From positions 558,001 to 622,000 of the forward strand of contig NZ_FOKB01000001.1 of assembly GCF_900111895.1 (NCBI RefSeq): DNA of 64,000 nt, in the 5' to 3' direction. This stretch comes from Pseudomonas simiae (GTDB lineage: Bacteria; Pseudomonadota; Gammaproteobacteria; Pseudomonadales; Pseudomonadaceae). Position numbers and translations under genes: made by a program. Shown here in pieces: positions 60,099 through 64,000 of this stretch; position 1 is the first letter of the stretch; every line of letters begins with the position of its first letter. The notes beneath the pieces are model-generated. The model saw only the letters and a list, made by a program, of their open reading frames with translations, did not search any database and was not told where the DNA came from.

Positions 60099-60202
60099 GG
60101 CACCGTCCTGCTGAGTGAATTAGGTTGAGTTCAGCGTACTGGGCTATATCTTTTCTGGAAACTGAATAATATTAAGCAATACATTCACGATTGGAGAATG
60201 AT

Positions 60203-61078
60203 TTGGACCTGGTGCAACTGGAAATCTTCAAGGCCGTTGCCGAGCAAGGCAGCATCAGCGCCGCCGCGCAGTTGATTCATCGCGTGCCGTCGAACCTGAC
60301 CACGCGCATCAAGCAACTGGAGCAGGACCTCGGTGTGGAGTTGTTCATCCGCGAGAAAAGCCGCCTGCGCCTGTCACCGGCCGGGTGGAATTTCCTCGGT
60401 TATGCGCGGCGCATCCTCGACCTGGTGCAGGAAGCCCGCGCGACAGTCGCGGGGGAGGAGCCCCAGGGTGCGTTTGCCCTGGGATCGCTGGAGAGCACGG
60501 CGGCGGTGCGTATCCCGGCGTTGCTGGCGGCGTACAACCAGAAACACACCAAGGTCGAGTTGGACCTGAGTACCGGGCCTTCAGGCACCATGATCGAAGG
60601 CGTGTTGTCGGGGCGGCTGACGGCAGCGTTTGTCGACGGCCCGCTATTGCACGCGACCCTGGAAGGTGTGGCGGTGTTTGAGGAAGAGATGGTGGTGATT
60701 GCGCCGCTGCATCACGCGCCGATCACTCGTGGGCAGGACGTGAACGGGGAGAGCATCTACACCTTTCGCTCCAACTGCTCGTACCGGCATCACCTGGAGC
60801 GCTGGTTTTCACAGGACGGCGCGGTGCCGGGCAAGATCTTCGAGATCGAGTCCTACCACGGCATGCTCGCTTGCGTCAGCGCCGGCGCGGGCCTCGCGCT
60901 GATGCCGCGCAGCATGCTCGACAGCATGCCGGGGTCGGCGGCGGTGAGTGTTTGGCCACTGATGGACAACTTCCGGATCCTGCACACCTGGCTGATCTGG
61001 CGGCGGGGGACGGTGTCGCAGAGTTTGAACAGTTTCGTGAAGTTATTGGAGGAGCAGGGCGCCATCCGTGCGGCTTAG
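60203..61078 (+). CDS. LysR-family transcriptional regulator
   Basis: A 291-residue LysR protein starting at TTG ([16 protein letters not shown]) with GGAGA 6 bases upstream; no ATG in frame fits. The HTH is [20 protein letters not shown] near residues 18-37, the form seen in the PutR/NhaR-like short-start group. It is divergent from the aldehyde dehydrogenase gene (104 bases apart), its probable target. It overlaps the convergent small gene by 4 bases. Confidence 0.9.
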   Translation: MDLVQLEIFKAVAEQGSISAAAQLIHRVPSNLTTRIKQLEQDLGVELFIREKSRLRLSPAGWNFLGYARRILDLVQEARATVAGEEPQGAFALGSLESTAAVRIPALLAAYNQKHTKVELDLSTGPSGTMIEGVLSGRLTAAFVDGPLLHATLEGVAVFEEEMVVIAPLHHAPITRGQDVNGESIYTFRSNCSYRHHLERWFSQDGAVPGKIFEIESYHGMLACVSAGAGLALMPRSMLDSMPGSAAVSVWPLMDNFRILHTWLIWRRGTVSQSLNSFVKLLEEQGAIRAA

Positions 61079-61284
61079 CCACCGAATTGCAGGGTGCCCA
61101 TCGCCAGCTTTGCCATCAGTGCGGTCGCACCCAATTGCACCAGCCACAGCGCCAGGCCGCCCAGAAAGACGCCCAGCGCCACTTGCAGCACCAGGCTCTT
61201 TTGAGGCTTGGGTTGCGGTGCGCGTGGGGCGTAGTCATCCAGTTCGTCACGGTCGGCACGCAGGTCCAGGTCATCGTTTCTCAT
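61075..61284 (-). CDS. Small membrane protein of unknown function
   Basis: A 69-residue protein with an acidic soluble N-terminus ([17 protein letters not shown]), a proline/lysine linker and one hydrophobic helix ([23 protein letters not shown] split near residues 32-54). It is a single-pass inner-membrane protein. GAGAATGCT precedes the ATG weakly. I do not recognise it. Confidence 0.65.
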   Translation of the reverse strand: MRNDDLDLRADRDELDDYAPRAPQPKPQKSLVLQVALGVFLGGLALWLVQLGATALMAKLAMGTLQFGG

Positions 61285-61334
61285 AGCATTCTCACAGCGA
61301 AGGGGCGGTCAAGGTTCAGTCTAGGGGCTGGATA

Positions 61335-61366
61335 CGAAAAAGGGGAAGCCATAGGCTTCCCCTTCT
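61335..61366 (-). terminator. Intrinsic terminator of the aminotransferase gene
   Basis: AAGGGGAAGCC and GGCTTCCCCTT form an 11-bp stem with a 3-base loop. On the minus strand it is followed by TTTTTC. It lies 20 bases after the aromatic aminotransferase stop. Confidence 0.85.
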
Positions 61367-61384
61367 GGTGCAACCGCTGCAGGT

Positions 61385-62581
61385 TTACAGCACCTGAACG
61401 ATCGCCTTTGTGACTGCATCAATGTTCGACTGGTTCAACGCCGCCACACAGATACGGCCGGTGTCGAGGGCATAGATACCAAACTCGCTGCGCAAGCGGG
61501 TGACTTGCTCAACGGTCAGGCCAGAGTAGGAGAACATCCCACGCTGGCGACCGACGAAGCTGAAGTCGTGGCCCGGAGCTGCCTTGGCCAGTTCGGCCAC
61601 CATCTGCTCGCGCATGCCACGGATGCGCAGGCGCATTTCGGCCAGTTCGGCTTCCCACTGGGCACGCAGCTCAGGGTTGTTCAGCACCGCTGCAACGATC
61701 GCCGCGCCGTGGGTTGGCGGGTTGGAGTAGTTGGTACGGATCACGCGTTTGACCTGGGACAGGATGCGCGCGCTTTCTTCCTTGGAGTCGCCGACGATGG
61801 ACAGTGCGCCCACACGTTCGCCGTAAAGCGAGAACGACTTGGAGAACGAGCTGGACACAAAGAAGGTCAGGCCCGATTCAGCGAACAGGCGCACGGCGGC
61901 AGCGTCTTCGTGGATGCCGTCGCCAAAGCCCTGGTAGGCCATGTCGAGGAATGGCACCAGGTTCTTGGCCTTGATCACGTCCAGCACGTTCTGCCAGTCG
62001 GCCGGGCTCAGGTCGACGCCGGTCGGGTTGTGGCAGCAGGCGTGCAGCACCACGATGGACTGGGACGGCAGGGCGTTGAGGTCTTCGAGCAGGCCGGCAC
62101 GGTTCACGTCGTGGGTGGCGGCGTCGTAGTAGCGGTAGTTCTGCACCGGGAAACCAGCGGTTTCGAACAGCGCGCGGTGGTTTTCCCAGCTCGGGTCGCT
62201 GATGGCGACGACGGCGTCTGGCAGCAACTGCTTGAGGAAGTCTGCACCCAGCTTCAGGGCGCCAGTGCCGCCTACCGCTTGCACGGTGGTGACGCGGCCA
62301 GCGTTCAGCAGTGGCGATTCAGCGCCGAACAGCAGGGTTTGCACGGCCTTGTCGTAGGCTGCGATGCCGTCGATCGGCAAGTAACCACGGGCGGCGTGTT
62401 GCGCCACGCGAATGGCTTCCGCTTCGGCAACGGCACGCAAGAGTGGAATCTTCCCCTCCTCGTTGCAGTAAACGCCCACGCCAAGGTTGACCTTGGTGGT
62501 TCGTGTATCGGCGTTGAATGCTTCGTTGAGGCCCAGGATAGGATCGCGTGGTGCCATTTCGACAGCGGAGAACAGGCTCAT
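61385..62581 (-). CDS. tyrB: Aromatic amino acid/aspartate aminotransferase
   Basis: A 398-residue class Ia aminotransferase. The N-terminal MSLFSAVEMAPRDPILGLNE, the HACCHNPTGVDLS block, LDMAYQGFGDG, and the PLP lysine in SSSFSKSFSLYGERVGAL are all present, and the C-term FSYSGL carries the usual Ser. It can transaminate aspartate and aromatic acids (TyrB/PhhC/AspC cannot be separated by eye). An upstream in-frame ATG adds 45 unrelated residues and is rejected. The adjacency to uvrB is typical of Pseudomonas. Confidence 0.92.
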   Translation of the reverse strand: MSLFSAVEMAPRDPILGLNEAFNADTRTTKVNLGVGVYCNEEGKIPLLRAVAEAEAIRVAQHAARGYLPIDGIAAYDKAVQTLLFGAESPLLNAGRVTTVQAVGGTGALKLGADFLKQLLPDAVVAISDPSWENHRALFETAGFPVQNYRYYDAATHDVNRAGLLEDLNALPSQSIVVLHACCHNPTGVDLSPADWQNVLDVIKAKNLVPFLDMAYQGFGDGIHEDAAAVRLFAESGLTFFVSSSFSKSFSLYGERVGALSIVGDSKEESARILSQVKRVIRTNYSNPPTHGAAIVAAVLNNPELRAQWEAELAEMRLRIRGMREQMVAELAKAAPGHDFSFVGRQRGMFSYSGLTVEQVTRLRSEFGIYALDTGRICVAALNQSNIDAVTKAIVQVL

Positions 62582-62925
62582 TTTTGCGGCAGCTCTATGG
62601 GGGATAGGAGGGACGTGTCGCGCTCCAGCCGAATGCACTAGAGCGGTGCACAAACGGGGAGCTAGTATAGAGGCCATCACCGCCAAGGGCGACAGCCGAA
62701 ATGGCTTTTCGGCCAAGTTTTTCGGTTTATTTGCCGACCGTTAGTCTTATTGCAACATTGATTGGTAAGGGCGTGTATGACGATTGCCTTGAAACCCATG
62801 ACATTCGCCACCACTTATATGTCTATCATGGTTTTTTCCTACTATCCGCTCTGAGTCTTCGCGGGTGGCGGTCTATTTCGTCCTCGACGGGTTTACAGTC
62901 TGGGGGTGACCACACGAGGTACGTT

Positions 62926-64000
<1,075 letters not shown>

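Noticed and set aside
62582..62925. LexA (SOS) box upstream of uvrB
   Set aside because: I found no CTGT-N8-ACAG site in the gap; uvrB may not be SOS-controlled here.

Overview
The window is a stretch of a Pseudomonas chromosome, most likely from the P. fluorescens group. Support comes from the roughly 60% GC content, the closely packed LysR-, TetR-, GntR- and MocR-type regulators beside small catabolic operons, and the glucarate operon. It also comes from the MesD/MesX methionine synthase, the protealysin/emfourin pair, REP-like palindromes and an aromatic aminotransferase-uvrB junction. I see no rRNA, tRNA, CRISPR array, insertion sequence or prophage structural module.

Layout. 1-5.4 kb: a cut dicarboxylate/glutamate symporter, a class I aminotransferase and an RraA-type aldolase, two LysR genes and a TetR gene. 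5.4-7.5 kb: an MFS exporter and a secreted nuclease. 7.5-9.3 kb: an AT-rich islet with two unrecognised genes, one carrying a HEPN-like motif. 9.4-18.7 kb: YeeE/YedE transporter, frameshifted DUF2986 gene, panB paralogue, MocR regulator, DUF2569 protein, hydrolase, msrA, and a RidA/dehydroquinase-like/flavin monooxygenase operon with a divergent LysR. 18.9-24.8 kb: a six-gene uptake and breakdown cluster comprising a fused permease-ATPase, PhyH oxygenase, binding protein, class II aldolase, DUF1028 and ArgE-like deacylase. 25-27.6 kb: two sulfur-scavenging genes and a toxin remnant.

27.6-32.4 kb: gudD, gudP and a GntR regulator, then trmK and a DUF3144 gene. 32.4-36.1 kb: an accessory islet with two paralogous DUF2589 proteins, a Mor-like regulator, a pesticin-like muramidase, an M35-type metallopeptidase and an exported partner. 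A shared sequence motif lies in front of its transcription units. 36.3-47.1 kb: chemoreceptor, OPT transporter, hotdog/TetR pair, VOC protein, GST, exported proteins, LysR/LysE and a dehydrogenase relic. 47.1-49.8 kb: flavin reductase, MesD and MesX behind a MetR-type box. 50-53 kb: small housekeeping and hypothetical genes. 53.1-56.2 kb: a cobalamin-riboswitch-controlled ABC importer. 56.2-58.7 kb: leaderless nuclease, protealysin and emfourin. 58.7-64 kb: semialdehyde dehydrogenase, LysR, small membrane protein, aromatic aminotransferase and the start of uvrB.

Most of the window is metabolic. The parts least explained by known systems are the 32.4-36.1 kb islet, the 7.5-9.3 kb AT-rich pair, the 18.9-24.8 kb catabolic cluster and the dehydroquinase-like operon. 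All calls rest on reading the sequence and on recalled family features; no database search was made.
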